Shown in pieces: positions 47,001 to 54,959 of a stretch of 64,000 nt of DNA; positions within the stretch are counted from its first letter, which is position 1, and each line of letters opens with the position of its first letter. Below the pieces are notes generated by a model. That model made no database searches. It worked only from the letters and a program-made list of their open reading frames with translations, and was not told the DNA's origin. The DNA is from Hyphomicrobium sp. (GTDB lineage Bacteria > Pseudomonadota > Alphaproteobacteria > Rhizobiales > Hyphomicrobiaceae). Both the position numbers and the translations under genes were made by a program. The DNA is taken from assembly GCA_016716675.1 (NCBI GenBank), contig JADJVG010000007.1:1-64000 (forward strand). Reading direction: 5' to 3'.

Positions 47001-47124
47001 CGGGCAGATAGAGCGTCTTCGACCAGTCGCGGCCATCCCCCGCGGCTGCCTCAGCAGCGCCAGCTTGGCTCTTTGCAGGCTTGGCGCTCACGGACGTCTG
47101 CGGCGCACCCTTGTCCTTGGACAT
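44026..47124 (-). CDS. ileS: Isoleucyl-tRNA synthetase with an inserted segment
   Basis: Class I synthetase charging tRNA-Ile. 'GNIHIGHALNK' (HIGH, residues about 95-98), editing domain 'VIWTTTPWTIPGNRAI' and 'DDTGTGFVHTAPGHGADDY', and 'GQKMSKSLGNV' (KMSKS) are present; the C-terminal anticodon domain completes it. An Ala-rich N-terminal extension of about 30 residues precedes the core. Residues about 482-501 ('PLAPSGASPERGEGISGHNA') do not fit the family: they are coded by an imperfect palindrome (45641-45682) inserted in frame after 'WFIGMDY'. ATG 47124 is used; GTG 47142 is also possible. The frame is intact. Confidence 0.96.
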   Translation of the reverse strand: MSKDKGAPQTSVSAKPAKSQAGAAEAAAGDGRDWSKTLYLPETPFPMRAGLPDLEPKLLKRWDEIGLYNKIRAQSKGRVKFVLHDGPPYANGNIHIGHALNKILKDLVVKSQQMLGHDSNYVPGWDCHGLPIEWKIEEQYRAKGKEKPNFSDPKAMNAFRGECREFAKHWLAVQRDEFKRLGVIGDWDNPYSTMAYRAESIIAREIMKFAASGLLYRGSKPVMWSVVEKTALAEAEVEYQDYQSDMIWVKFPARFGDQSASVVIWTTTPWTIPGNRAISFHSKIAYGLYEVTAAAENNWAKVGDKLILADKLAADVMKAAKVEAYEKRATVNAADLKAAVCAHPLASLGYDFDVPLLDGDHVTDDTGTGFVHTAPGHGADDYNIWTASQKALRERGIDTTVPFTVDADGVLTKAAPGFEGKRVLKENGDKGDANDAVIKALQEAGNIIARGRLKHQYPHSWRSKKPVIFRNTPQWFIGMDYPLAPSGASPERGEGISGHNAATLRSVALAEIRKTEWVPEVGENRITGMIANRPDWVVSRQRAWGVPIAVFRNVETDEVLPGNGAHASQSPELMARIEQAFAENGADVWFEEGAKQRFLKGLVPDADLPKWEQVKDVLDVWFDSGCTHAFTLEDDVAFPGLKGLTRRVDGGQDKVMYLEGSDQHRGWFHSSLLESCGTRGHAPYDVVLTHGFVLDEKGQKMSKSLGNVVAPQDVMAKSGADILRLWVAASDYSDDLRIGPEILKTFSETYRKLRNTLRWMLGALAHFKPGDAVAFKAMWPFEIERLMLHRLAELDHEIQHAYKTYDYRKVVAVLTQFMNTELSAFYFDIRKDALYCEAPSSVKRRAALTVVDHLCDTLIRWLAPILSFTAEEAWMLYKPNAEESVHLVAFAKIPRDWRDDNLAAKWDRVKEVRSAVTGALEVERANKKIGSSLEAAPDVYVTDPDLMVGLEGVDMAEVCITSAIKVSDKAVPEGAFMLPSVPGVGVVVKRAEGTKCARSWRITQDVGSDPAYPDLSARDAAAVREIDSMAGA
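45641..45682. repeat. Imperfect palindromic element inside ileS
   Basis: A stem of about 18-20 base pairs: CCCCTCTCCCCGTTCCGGCG pairs with CGCCGGACGGGGCGAGGGGG with two or three imperfections and a short loop. It is very GC-rich and resembles dispersed palindromic repeats common between genes in alphaproteobacteria. Here it lies within an essential coding sequence and keeps the reading frame. Confidence 0.7.
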
Positions 47125-47286
47125 GTCGTTTCGATCTTTCACTTCAGCGAATAAGGTTCGCCGCTTCTAGCAAGCGGCTCTGAATGACGCAATTTTCATC
47201 GCCGCCCGCGACCGCCATACCCGCAGGCAGGAAAGAGAATTCCGCAGGCGCGGAACCCAAAAGTGGAAATGGCAGCCAGCGGCGCG

Positions 47287-48213
47287 CTACCCTGCCGCCA
47301 GAATGGCGCGGGCCTGGGCGACATCGACATCCATCTGTTGCACAAGCTCCTCAGGCGACGCGAACTTGCGATCGCCGCGAATGAAGCCGATGAACTCGAC
47401 TTCCATTTCGTGACCATAAAGATCGCCGTCGAAATCGAGCAGGAACACTTCGAGCACCGGCATGCCGTCGTCGAACGTCGGGCGTGTGCCGAGATAGGCA
47501 ACCGCGTCATGCCTCTTGTGGTCAACGTGGGCGCGCACCGCGTAAATGCCATGGCCTAGCGCGGTCCCTTTTGGCAATGGCAGGTTGGCGGTCGGATAGC
47601 CCATGCCGGTGCCGCGCTTCGCGCCCCCGACGACCTTACCCAACACGCGCCAATTTTCACCCAGCATATGGGATGCCCCCTTCACATCGCCTTGCGCCAA
47701 ATGCAACCGCACACCGGATGACGAAAAAACTTCACCTGCTTCCGCAACCGGCGGCATGATCGACACGCCGAAACCGAACTGCTCTCCGGCCTGCGCCATC
47801 AACTCAGGATTGCCGCGGCGCTTGTTCCCGAAATAGAAATCGTAGCCAATGACCACGTGCGACACGCCAAGACCAGCGACCAGCACGCGCTCGATAAACT
47901 CTTCGGCCTTCATCGCCGCAAGATGCTGATCGAAGTGTTCGACGAAGGCCACCTTGAGGCCGAGCTTTTCGAACAGAGCGATCTTGCGCTTCAGCGGCGT
48001 CAGGCGAAAATGCTGCTCGTGGGGGTGAAAAAACTCGCGCGGATGCGGCTCAAACACCATTGCGCCCGATGGACGACCGAGCGTCTTGCCCTTCGCGACG
48101 GCCTCGTTGAGAAGCACGCGGTGCCCCAGATGCACGCCATCTAAATTACCGAGCGCGATGGCCGCGGAGCGCGCAGTGATTGGCACGTGAGTGTGGCCGT
48201 GAACGACTTGCAT
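47287..48213 (-). CDS. ribF: Bifunctional riboflavin kinase / FMN adenylyltransferase
   Basis: Makes FMN and FAD from riboflavin. N-terminal FAD synthetase domain with 'IALGNLDGVHLGHRVLL' and 'HVVIGYDFYFGNKRRGN', C-terminal flavokinase domain with 'GKVVGGAKRGTGMGYPTANL' and 'AVAYLGTRPTFD', 'LEVFLLDFDGDLYGHEM'. 308 residues. It lies upstream of ileS on the same strand, the widespread ribF-ileS-lspA order. Confidence 0.96.
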   Translation of the reverse strand: MQVVHGHTHVPITARSAAIALGNLDGVHLGHRVLLNEAVAKGKTLGRPSGAMVFEPHPREFFHPHEQHFRLTPLKRKIALFEKLGLKVAFVEHFDQHLAAMKAEEFIERVLVAGLGVSHVVIGYDFYFGNKRRGNPELMAQAGEQFGFGVSIMPPVAEAGEVFSSSGVRLHLAQGDVKGASHMLGENWRVLGKVVGGAKRGTGMGYPTANLPLPKGTALGHGIYAVRAHVDHKRHDAVAYLGTRPTFDDGMPVLEVFLLDFDGDLYGHEMEVEFIGFIRGDRKFASPEELVQQMDVDVAQARAILAAG

Positions 48214-48274
48214 GCGCGAAGTGCCTCTCGCGGTTTGACTGAGCCCGCACGGGACACAGACCTTCGTCCGCTCC

Positions 48275-48712
48275 CTACTTCGGCCGGGCCGGAACCATCA
48301 GCACGGCCTCACCGGTGAGCACCGGCTTGCCAGCAACCGTGCAAATGCACTCGAACTTGGCGCGGCGCTTTTCGGGGATGAGTTCAATCAATCGCACAAG
48401 GCTTTCGACACGGTCATCGATTTTAACCGGACCCTTGAAGTTGAGGGTTTGCGAAATGTAGATCGCGCCCGGACCCGGCAGCTTCATGCCAAACAGCGCT
48501 GAGATATAGCCGGCCGACAATATGCCGTGAGCAATGCGCTCCTTGAAGATCGTCTCGGCCGCATAATCGGAATCGAGATGTACCGGGTTATAATCGCCGG
48601 AAAGGGCCGCATACGCCACGATGTCAGCCTCCGAGACGACACGAGACATCGACGCTTCCTGGCCGACTTCCAAGTCTTCAAAATATTTGGTCCGGCCGGC
48701 CGTCGCGAGCAT
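48275..48712 (-). CDS. MaoC-like dehydratase
   Basis: About 145 residues with a hot-dog fold. 'DIVAYAALSGDYNPVHLDSDYAA' and 'RIAHGILSAGYISALFGMKLPG' carry the catalytic Asp/His hydratase motif of the (R)-enoyl-CoA hydratase group. Substrate unknown, perhaps crotonyl-CoA-like acyl-CoAs. ATG 48712 is preferred since AGGGA is nine bases upstream; the frame is open 13 codons more. Divergent from trcR. Confidence 0.9.
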   Translation of the reverse strand: MLATAGRTKYFEDLEVGQEASMSRVVSEADIVAYAALSGDYNPVHLDSDYAAETIFKERIAHGILSAGYISALFGMKLPGPGAIYISQTLNFKGPVKIDDRVESLVRLIELIPEKRRAKFECICTVAGKPVLTGEAVLMVPARPK

Positions 48713-48995
48713 CCGATTGCGTCCCTGCTTGAAAGCGCTTGCCGGGGGCACTCCCCGCCATTCACGCGCCGAGACACTATCCCCTTGATCTAACTATCGC
48801 AACCGGCCCTCGAGACGCATGGCTGCGGCCTTGTTTCCGGACATTTAAGCAAAATCAGAGGTTGCTTCAGGCGGCAAAGCAGCGCTATAAGGCGGCTTAT
48901 CCCTTATTTTACTGGTTACCACCCTTAGCGGCCCCTGCCGCCGAGGTCCGGAGAAGGACACCCCGGAGAACAGACGCCCCCGAGAAGGATGTACC

Positions 48996-49754
48996 ATGAG
49001 CGACCGCCGCCCCCTGATGCCCAAGGCAACCGCCGTCTGGCTGGTTGAGAACACAGGTCTGGCCTTCGATCAGATTGCCGAGTTCTGCGGTCTGCATCCT
49101 CTTGAAGTTAAAGGTATCGCCGATGGCGACGTGGCCCAGGGCATCAAGGGCATGGACCCGATGGCCTCGGGCCAGCTGACGCGCGAGGAAATCGCCCGCG
49201 CCGAGAAGGATCAAGGCTACAAACTGAAACTCGCCGTTAGCAAAGTCGAAATCCCTCAGGCGGCGCAGACCCGCAAGGGACCGCGCTACACGCCGGTTTC
49301 ACGCCGTCACGACCGCCCCAACGCCGTGCTCTGGCTGCTGCGTAACCACCCGGAACTCAAGGACAGCCAGTTGATGCGTCTCGTCGGCACGACCAAGCCG
49401 ACGATTGCTCAGATTCGCGATCGCACGCATTGGAATTCGGCACAGTTAACGCCGCAGGACCCAGTGACACTCGGTCTGTGCTCGCAGGTTGATCTCGACG
49501 CCGAAGTTGCCAAGGCCGCCCGCCGTCTCGACCGTGATCGCAAAGACGGTGCCGGTGCCGACAAGGCAGGCACGCTTCTGGCGACCTCTGAAACGACGGC
49601 TGCGCCGGTCTCCACGAACACGGCTGAGATCCTGGCGCCCAAGGAAGCCGCAGCGGCACCTGAAGAAACACCCGAGCAGGAACAGGCCCGCGTGCTTGCC
49701 AAGCTCAAGGGCATGTCGGCCAAGGAAGACGACGAGCCGGCGTCGGAGGAATAA
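48996..49754 (+). CDS. trcR: Cell cycle transcriptional regulator TrcR (DUF1013)
   Basis: 252 residues. The conserved N-terminal 150 residues ('LMPKATAVWLVENTGLAFDQIAEFCGLHPLEVKGIADGDVAQGIKGMDP', 'RPNAVLWLLRNHPELKDSQLMRLVGTTKPTIAQIRDRTHWNS') match DUF1013, called TrcR in Caulobacter and linked to cell cycle transcription. An Ala/Glu-rich C-terminal tail follows. This family is almost confined to alphaproteobacteria and supports the taxonomic reading. AAGGA lies 6 bases before ATG 48996. Confidence 0.9.
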   Translation: MSDRRPLMPKATAVWLVENTGLAFDQIAEFCGLHPLEVKGIADGDVAQGIKGMDPMASGQLTREEIARAEKDQGYKLKLAVSKVEIPQAAQTRKGPRYTPVSRRHDRPNAVLWLLRNHPELKDSQLMRLVGTTKPTIAQIRDRTHWNSAQLTPQDPVTLGLCSQVDLDAEVAKAARRLDRDRKDGAGADKAGTLLATSETTAAPVSTNTAEILAPKEAAAAPEETPEQEQARVLAKLKGMSAKEDDEPASEE

Positions 49755-50060
49755 CTCAGCCCTCGCCTGCGTGCCTCTTGCCGGCGACTGGCCACTCTCG
49801 GGTTCAGCTTGCATATAGACTGATATACCGGCTGGGAGGCCAACCGGCAGGCGATGAGCCGCGCCCCGCTGATCGCGGCGTGCATGAGCGCCATGCGTTG
49901 CACGAGCGTGGTTGTCGCCGCGACGCCGACATGGCTATCGTTTTCGGCAATTCAGAGGGTTGCACCCCTGCAATGAAACACGGTTATCGACGAATAGACC
50001 GTTGCTGGATCGGTGTGCATTCGATAGCGTTCGACACCATTTTATCATTGTACGGACCCG
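49755..50060. other. Intergenic region between trcR and acyl-CoA synthetase gene
   Basis: 306 bp with no supportable gene. A partly self-complementary stretch (about 49822-49856) may be part of a trcR terminator, but lacks a T-run. I see no clear promoter or operator. Confidence 0.35.
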
Positions 50061-51692
50061 ATGATGCTGTCGAACCCTTACGAACAGAACCTCGATAAAA
50101 GCCCGGCCAACTTCCAGGCGCTCACGCCCCTTTCGTTTCTTGAACGAACGGCGACGACCACGCCGAACCACACCGCCATCGTTCACGGCAACAGCCGCTT
50201 CACCTACGCAGAATTCTATGCCCGCGCCCGCCGCCTCGGCTCAGCGCTCGCCATGCGCTACATCGGCCCCGGCGATACCGTCTCGGTCATGCTGGCCAAC
50301 ACGCCGCCGATGCTCGAAGCGCATTTCGGCGTCGCCATGACGGGCGCGGTGTTGCACACCATCAACACCCGCCTCGATGCCGCGATCATCGCGTTCCAGC
50401 TCGACCATGCCAACACCAAGGTGTTGATAACCGATCGCGAGTTCAGCGCGACCATGAAAGACGCGCTGTCGCGCTGCCGCGTCAAGCCATTCATCATCGA
50501 TTACAACGATCCGGAATTTCCGCAGACCGGCGACGCGCTGTCCTACGACGACTATGAAGCCTTCATCGCCAAGGGCGATCCGAACTTCAAATGGCGCTGG
50601 CCGGGCGACGAATGGGACTCGATTTCGCTCAACTATACGTCGGGCACGACCGGCAATCCGAAAGGCGTTGTCTACCATCACCGCGGCGCGGCGCTTATGT
50701 GCTACGCCAATACCATTGCAACCGGCATGACGCGCCACCCCGTTTATCTGTGGACGTTGCCGATGTTCCACTGCAACGGCTGGTGCTTCCCGTGGTCCAT
50801 CACATTGGTCGGCGGCACCCACGTCTGTCTGCGATGGGTTCGCGCCAAAGCCATTTACGACGCGATCGTCGATCATGGCGTGACCCATATCTCCGGCGCG
50901 CCCATCGTGATGTCGACGCTGCTGAATGCGACGGACGCCGAGAAGCGCGAAATCCCGCAGGTGGTTGCGTTCAACCACGCGGCCGCTCCACCGCCGGAAG
51001 CCGTGCTGTCGGCCATGACGGATGCCGGCTTCATGCTTACCCACCTCTACGGACTGACGGAAACCTATGGCCCCGCCACGATCAATGAGTGGGATGCGGC
51101 CTGGAACGACCTTCCGAAAAACGAGCGCAACGCCAAGAAAATCCGGCAGGGCGTGCGCTACGTCGCGCTCGAAGGCTTGACCGTGATGGACCCTGAAACC
51201 ATGACGCGCGTGCCCGCAGACGGTGAGACGCTGGGCGAAGTCATGTTCCGCGGCAACATCGTGATGAAGGGCTATCTGAAAAATCCGAAAGCCACCGAAG
51301 AGGCCTTTGCCGGTGGATGGTTCCACTCCGGCGACCTCGGCGTCCTACACCCCGACGGCTACATTCAGCTCAAGGACCGCTCGAAAGACATCATTATTTC
51401 CGGCGGCGAGAACATCTCGTCCATCGAAGTCGAAGACGTTCTTTATAAGCACCCGGCGGTCGCATTCTGCGCCGTGGTTGCCAAGCCCGACGAGAAGTGG
51501 GGCGAGACGCCGTGCGCCTTCGTCGAGTTGCGCTCGGGCGCCAACGCCAGCGCCGAAGAGCTTCTCGAATGGTGCCGCGCTGGCCTTGCGCGCTACAAGG
51601 TTCCGCGCCACCTCGTGTTCGCGGAAGTCCCCAAAACGTCGACGGGCAAAATCCAGAAGTTCAAATTGCGCGAAATGGCCAAGGAGGCTTAA
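50061..51692 (+). CDS. Acyl-CoA synthetase (AMP-forming), fadD/dmdB-like
   Basis: 543 residues of the ANL superfamily. AMP-binding P-loop 'LNYTSGTTGNPKGVVYHHRG', 'PMFHCNGWCFPW', 'THLYGLTETYGPATI', the hinge 'KDRSKDIIISGGENISSIEVED' and C-terminal 'VPKTSTGKIQKFKLRE' with the catalytic Lys. Family members with this motif set are annotated as 3-(methylthio)propionyl-CoA ligase or medium-chain acyl-CoA ligase; the substrate cannot be set from sequence alone. Monocistronic by position. Confidence 0.92.
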   Translation: MMLSNPYEQNLDKSPANFQALTPLSFLERTATTTPNHTAIVHGNSRFTYAEFYARARRLGSALAMRYIGPGDTVSVMLANTPPMLEAHFGVAMTGAVLHTINTRLDAAIIAFQLDHANTKVLITDREFSATMKDALSRCRVKPFIIDYNDPEFPQTGDALSYDDYEAFIAKGDPNFKWRWPGDEWDSISLNYTSGTTGNPKGVVYHHRGAALMCYANTIATGMTRHPVYLWTLPMFHCNGWCFPWSITLVGGTHVCLRWVRAKAIYDAIVDHGVTHISGAPIVMSTLLNATDAEKREIPQVVAFNHAAAPPPEAVLSAMTDAGFMLTHLYGLTETYGPATINEWDAAWNDLPKNERNAKKIRQGVRYVALEGLTVMDPETMTRVPADGETLGEVMFRGNIVMKGYLKNPKATEEAFAGGWFHSGDLGVLHPDGYIQLKDRSKDIIISGGENISSIEVEDVLYKHPAVAFCAVVAKPDEKWGETPCAFVELRSGANASAEELLEWCRAGLARYKVPRHLVFAEVPKTSTGKIQKFKLREMAKEA

Positions 51693-51710
51693 GCGCCCTG
51701 TATCATCGGC

Positions 51711-52529
51711 TCACGGATAGGGGTGGTAGATCCCCAACCGCTGCAGGGATTTGCGCACCACCAGATTGAACGAATTGATCTGCAGCGCGCGTTGCAGATC
51801 GGAGATGGCCTTCTCACGCTCTCCGCGTCGTTCCCACATGTCGCCGCGCGCCACAAATGCCCGGATAAAGTTGGGATTCCTGGCCAACGCCATTTCGAAG
51901 TCAGCGAGGGCGTCAGCAAGCTTATCGAGTTTATCATAGGCAAGCGCGCGGCCGACGTAAGCATCGGCGTTGCTGTCATCGAGTTCAATAGCCTTCGTGA
52001 AATCGGCAATCGCCGCCGGATGGTTGTCGGTCGCCGCGAAGGCGTAGGCGCGGTCGCGGTAGGATTCCGCGTTTCCGGTGTTCAACGCGATGAGCGCCGT
52101 CCAATCCTTCACCGCCGCCAGATGATCGCCGCGCATCTCGTGAGCGCGCGCCCGCCCCCGCGTCGCCACCAGATTGTTGGCGTCGAGTTCAAGTGCATAC
52201 GTAAAGTCGGAGATCGCCGCCTCGGCGTCGCGATCCTTGACCCAGGCGCTGCCACGCCATGTTAAGATTTGCGCCTTGGGCACGGCATCACCCACCCCGC
52301 TGTTGAGAAGGGTGCTACATGACCGGATGACGATGGCTGAAAAATCGCTGTGCTGGCAATCGTGCAGCAATTGCTCCTGAGTTGGCGGCGGCGTGCGCTG
52401 TGTGCCTCCGCCTGCGGACTGAGCGAGAGCAAGCTCAGAGACAAGCGTGACGCCAACGCCCGCCAAGGCAAGCGATCTTGCAAGATTGCGAAACCGGGCA
52501 TGGCGCAGGCGCTGCACACTACCGTCCAT
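51711..52529 (-). CDS. Exported tetratricopeptide repeat protein
   Basis: About 272 residues with a signal-like N-terminus ('LARSLALAGVGVTLVSELALA'). Four to five TPR units follow ('AEAAISDFTYALELDANN', 'LAAVKDWTALIALNTGN', 'PAAIADFTKAIELDDSN', 'ADALADFEMALARNPN', 'EKAISDLQRALQINSFN'). A scaffolding role in the periplasm is likely but unspecified. ATG 52529 has AGGGG close upstream. It is the last gene of the minus-strand quinoprotein string, 59 bp after the beta-propeller gene. Confidence 0.82.
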   Translation of the reverse strand: MDGSVQRLRHARFRNLARSLALAGVGVTLVSELALAQSAGGGTQRTPPPTQEQLLHDCQHSDFSAIVIRSCSTLLNSGVGDAVPKAQILTWRGSAWVKDRDAEAAISDFTYALELDANNLVATRGRARAHEMRGDHLAAVKDWTALIALNTGNAESYRDRAYAFAATDNHPAAIADFTKAIELDDSNADAYVGRALAYDKLDKLADALADFEMALARNPNFIRAFVARGDMWERRGEREKAISDLQRALQINSFNLVVRKSLQRLGIYHPYP

Positions 52530-52588
52530 CGCTGCCCCTGGCCTCACATGACAAGTCTTCTTACTCGGCTGACGACCTATGCGCCCGT

Positions 52589-53656
52589 TTACTTAGCAAT
52601 GACGGCAACACCCCAAGGCTGCTGACCAACCTTCAGTGATTTGACGGCAGCGAGTGTATCGGTGGCAATGATCGTTGCATCGTTGGTGCCGCCGTTCGCC
52701 GAGATCAGTTTGCTGCCGTCCTTCGTCAAGGCCATGTGCCAGACGCGACCGCCGACCAGGATGTACTTGGCCACTTCCCCCGTCGCGACGTCCACGGCCG
52801 CAATCCGATTGGCCGGACCGAGTGCCACGAAAGCCCGCGTGCCATCGACCGAAAAGACGATTCCAACGGGTTGGATTTTATCGGGCAGCACCCCGTTGAT
52901 GGCGAACGATATCGTGCGCTCGACTTTGCGCGTTGCGATATCGACGACCGAAATGATGCCGCCAATCTCGGACGAGACCCACAGCTTCTTGCCGTCCGGA
53001 GTGAATGCCGCATAGCGCGGGCGGGCGGCAACGAGAATGTTGTCAGCGATCGACTGACTCTCAGCGTCAATCAGATGCACCATATTCGTGGTCTCGGACG
53101 TGACGACGACCAGCCGGCCATCCGGCGACACCGAAATACCTTCCGGCTCGACCCCGACGGCGATGGTTTTGACAACAACCCTCTTCTCTAGGTCAATGAT
53201 GCTTACCGCATTCGCTTCTTCATTGCTCACGTAAAGCAAGCGTCCATCCGGTGACAGCGCCAGCTGCTCGGGATCGTCAACATCGCTGATCTCTCCGATG
53301 CGATCGCCCGTCGCCGGATTCACAATCTGAATGCTGTTGCTGTCGCTCGCGCACACATAAATGACCGACCCGTCATGCGCAGCAAGAATGCCGCGCGGCC
53401 GCTTGCCGACCTTAAACTTGCGCGCGGCGGTGAGCGTTTCGGTGTCGATGACGGCAACTGTATTGTCTTTCTCGCTGGTGACGAAAACCTCGTCCGCCGA
53501 CGCCGCATCGATCGCTGAGCCTCCGGCAAATGCACACGTCGCAAGCGCCAAAACGGAGATGGCCTTGCTCACGCAGCCCGACAATCGAACGGCTATCTGA
53601 CCGATCCGCGACGGATGTTTGTAGCCATTAGGTCGGCGCGACGGCTTCATCGTCAT
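52589..53656 (-). CDS. PQQ-dependent catabolism-associated beta-propeller protein
   Basis: 355 residues with a signal peptide ending near 'IDAASA', then repeated YVTN-type blades: 'NTVAVIDTETLTAARKFKVGKRPRGI', 'NSIQIVNPATGDRIGEISDVDDPEQLALSPDGRLLYVSNEEANAVSIIDL', 'PEGISVSPDGRLVVVTSE'. This matches TIGR03866, a family that travels with quinoprotein alcohol dehydrogenases; its biochemical role is unknown. It overlaps the binding-protein/cytochrome fusion gene by 4 bases (ATGA), so it belongs to the same operon. Confidence 0.88.
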   Translation of the reverse strand: MTMKPSRRPNGYKHPSRIGQIAVRLSGCVSKAISVLALATCAFAGGSAIDAASADEVFVTSEKDNTVAVIDTETLTAARKFKVGKRPRGILAAHDGSVIYVCASDSNSIQIVNPATGDRIGEISDVDDPEQLALSPDGRLLYVSNEEANAVSIIDLEKRVVVKTIAVGVEPEGISVSPDGRLVVVTSETTNMVHLIDAESQSIADNILVAARPRYAAFTPDGKKLWVSSEIGGIISVVDIATRKVERTISFAINGVLPDKIQPVGIVFSVDGTRAFVALGPANRIAAVDVATGEVAKYILVGGRVWHMALTKDGSKLISANGGTNDATIIATDTLAAVKSLKVGQQPWGVAVIAK

Positions 53657-54849
53657 TCGGGCGGCAGGCTTTTGACATAGACGATGATCTTTTTGATCTC
53701 GTCGGCCGTTAGATAATCGTTCCAGGCAGGCATGCCTTTTTCGACGCGGCCGCTCTGGATCGTCGCAAACATTTCGTAGTGGTCACCTTTGTAACGGCGC
53801 AGATCCGGGATCGTGCCGCCCGAGACGCCGTTTTCGCCATGGCATTTGTAACAAGCCTGCTTGTATAGCCGGCGGCCCTTGTCGATGGTCTTCTCGTCAT
53901 TTGGAAAATCGGCTGCTAATGCTTCGGCCGAGTGTGCCGCGGGTGCTGCGCTCTCATCCTTCGGCTTTGCAGGTTCAGCGGCCGGCGCGGCGTCCGCAGG
54001 CTTGGCCTCGGCAGCAGGTTGAGCACCGGCAGCCGCTACCGCGAGCGCCGGAACACCATATTTGGCGCGGATTTTCTCGATCGTTCCGTCTTTCTGCAGC
54101 GCTTCGATCGCGGCGTCGATTGCCGCCTTGACGTCCTTTTCCTTTTTGCGAACGCCAAAGCCCATCGGGTAGATGAAGGCTTTATCGGTATCGGCCAGTA
54201 CGCGCAGACCGGATTGTTCGTCCTTATAGACAGCCCAGCCCGCTTCCAGCGCCGGCACAACAGCGACATCGATTTCCTTGTTGTGGAACGCGGCCATCAC
54301 CTCTTCGAACGAGCGATAGAGTTTGCGTTGATATCCGCGCTCGAACAGGCGGACGTCTGGCACGGTCGCCATGATGACGCCGACGCCGCTCGCTTTGTAG
54401 TCGGTAAGGGTCTGGCTCTTGGCATCTTTGCGGACCAGTGTCGCAAAGCCGCCGTTGTAATAGGGGCTCGTCACATCCAGTTTGAAGGCTTCGTCTAGGA
54501 AGCTTTCGTCGCGCGGCAACCCCATGAAGAAATCGCATTCGCCGTCGTAGAGATTGCGAAGCGCGCGGAAGCCTTTCATCGTCACCACCCAATGCATGGT
54601 GGCATCGAGACCCATGTGCTTGGCAACAGCCTGCGCCACTTCAACATCGAAGCCGGGCGGATTCATTTTGCTGTCGGAATGGGGAAGAAACTCCGCGTCG
54701 GCACACAAGCGAATATTCCCGCGATCCTTTAGAACCTGCATCGGCATAATCGTGCTTTGAGCGCTCGCATATCCGCTCGACAGGGCGAGCGCTGTCAGCA
54801 CAAAAACATATGCAAAAAAAGCAGAAGAGGTCGTCCACAATCTGGTCAC
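53653..54849 (-). CDS. Quinoprotein-associated solute-binding protein fused to cytochrome c
   Basis: 398 residues. A signal peptide (1-30) leads into a family-3 periplasmic binding domain (about 35-265) like TIGR03871/XoxJ: 'IRLCADAEFLPHSD', 'PGFDVEVAQAVAKHMG', 'GECDFFMGLPRDESFLD', 'SPYYNGGFATLVRKD'. An Ala/Pro/Lys linker (270-310) joins a class I cytochrome c domain (about 318-398) with haem motif 'CYKCH' (333-337) and likely axial Met373 ('KGMPAW'). MxaJ/XoxJ and the cytochrome are normally separate proteins. GTG 54849 is chosen because GGAG is six bases before. It lies between the dehydrogenase and the propeller gene. Confidence 0.9.
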   Translation of the reverse strand: MTRLWTTSSAFFAYVFVLTALALSSGYASAQSTIMPMQVLKDRGNIRLCADAEFLPHSDSKMNPPGFDVEVAQAVAKHMGLDATMHWVVTMKGFRALRNLYDGECDFFMGLPRDESFLDEAFKLDVTSPYYNGGFATLVRKDAKSQTLTDYKASGVGVIMATVPDVRLFERGYQRKLYRSFEEVMAAFHNKEIDVAVVPALEAGWAVYKDEQSGLRVLADTDKAFIYPMGFGVRKKEKDVKAAIDAAIEALQKDGTIEKIRAKYGVPALAVAAAGAQPAAEAKPADAAPAAEPAKPKDESAAPAAHSAEALAADFPNDEKTIDKGRRLYKQACYKCHGENGVSGGTIPDLRRYKGDHYEMFATIQSGRVEKGMPAWNDYLTADEIKKIIVYVKSLPPE

Positions 54850-54959
54850 GTGTCGCTCCAGGTCTTCCGTCACGCGGAGGAATAATGCCGAGGAGAAGAA
54901 GTCACCTGATGGTGGCTCCTCCTCCCCTGTGCATCAACTTGACGTCACATCATCCTTTG

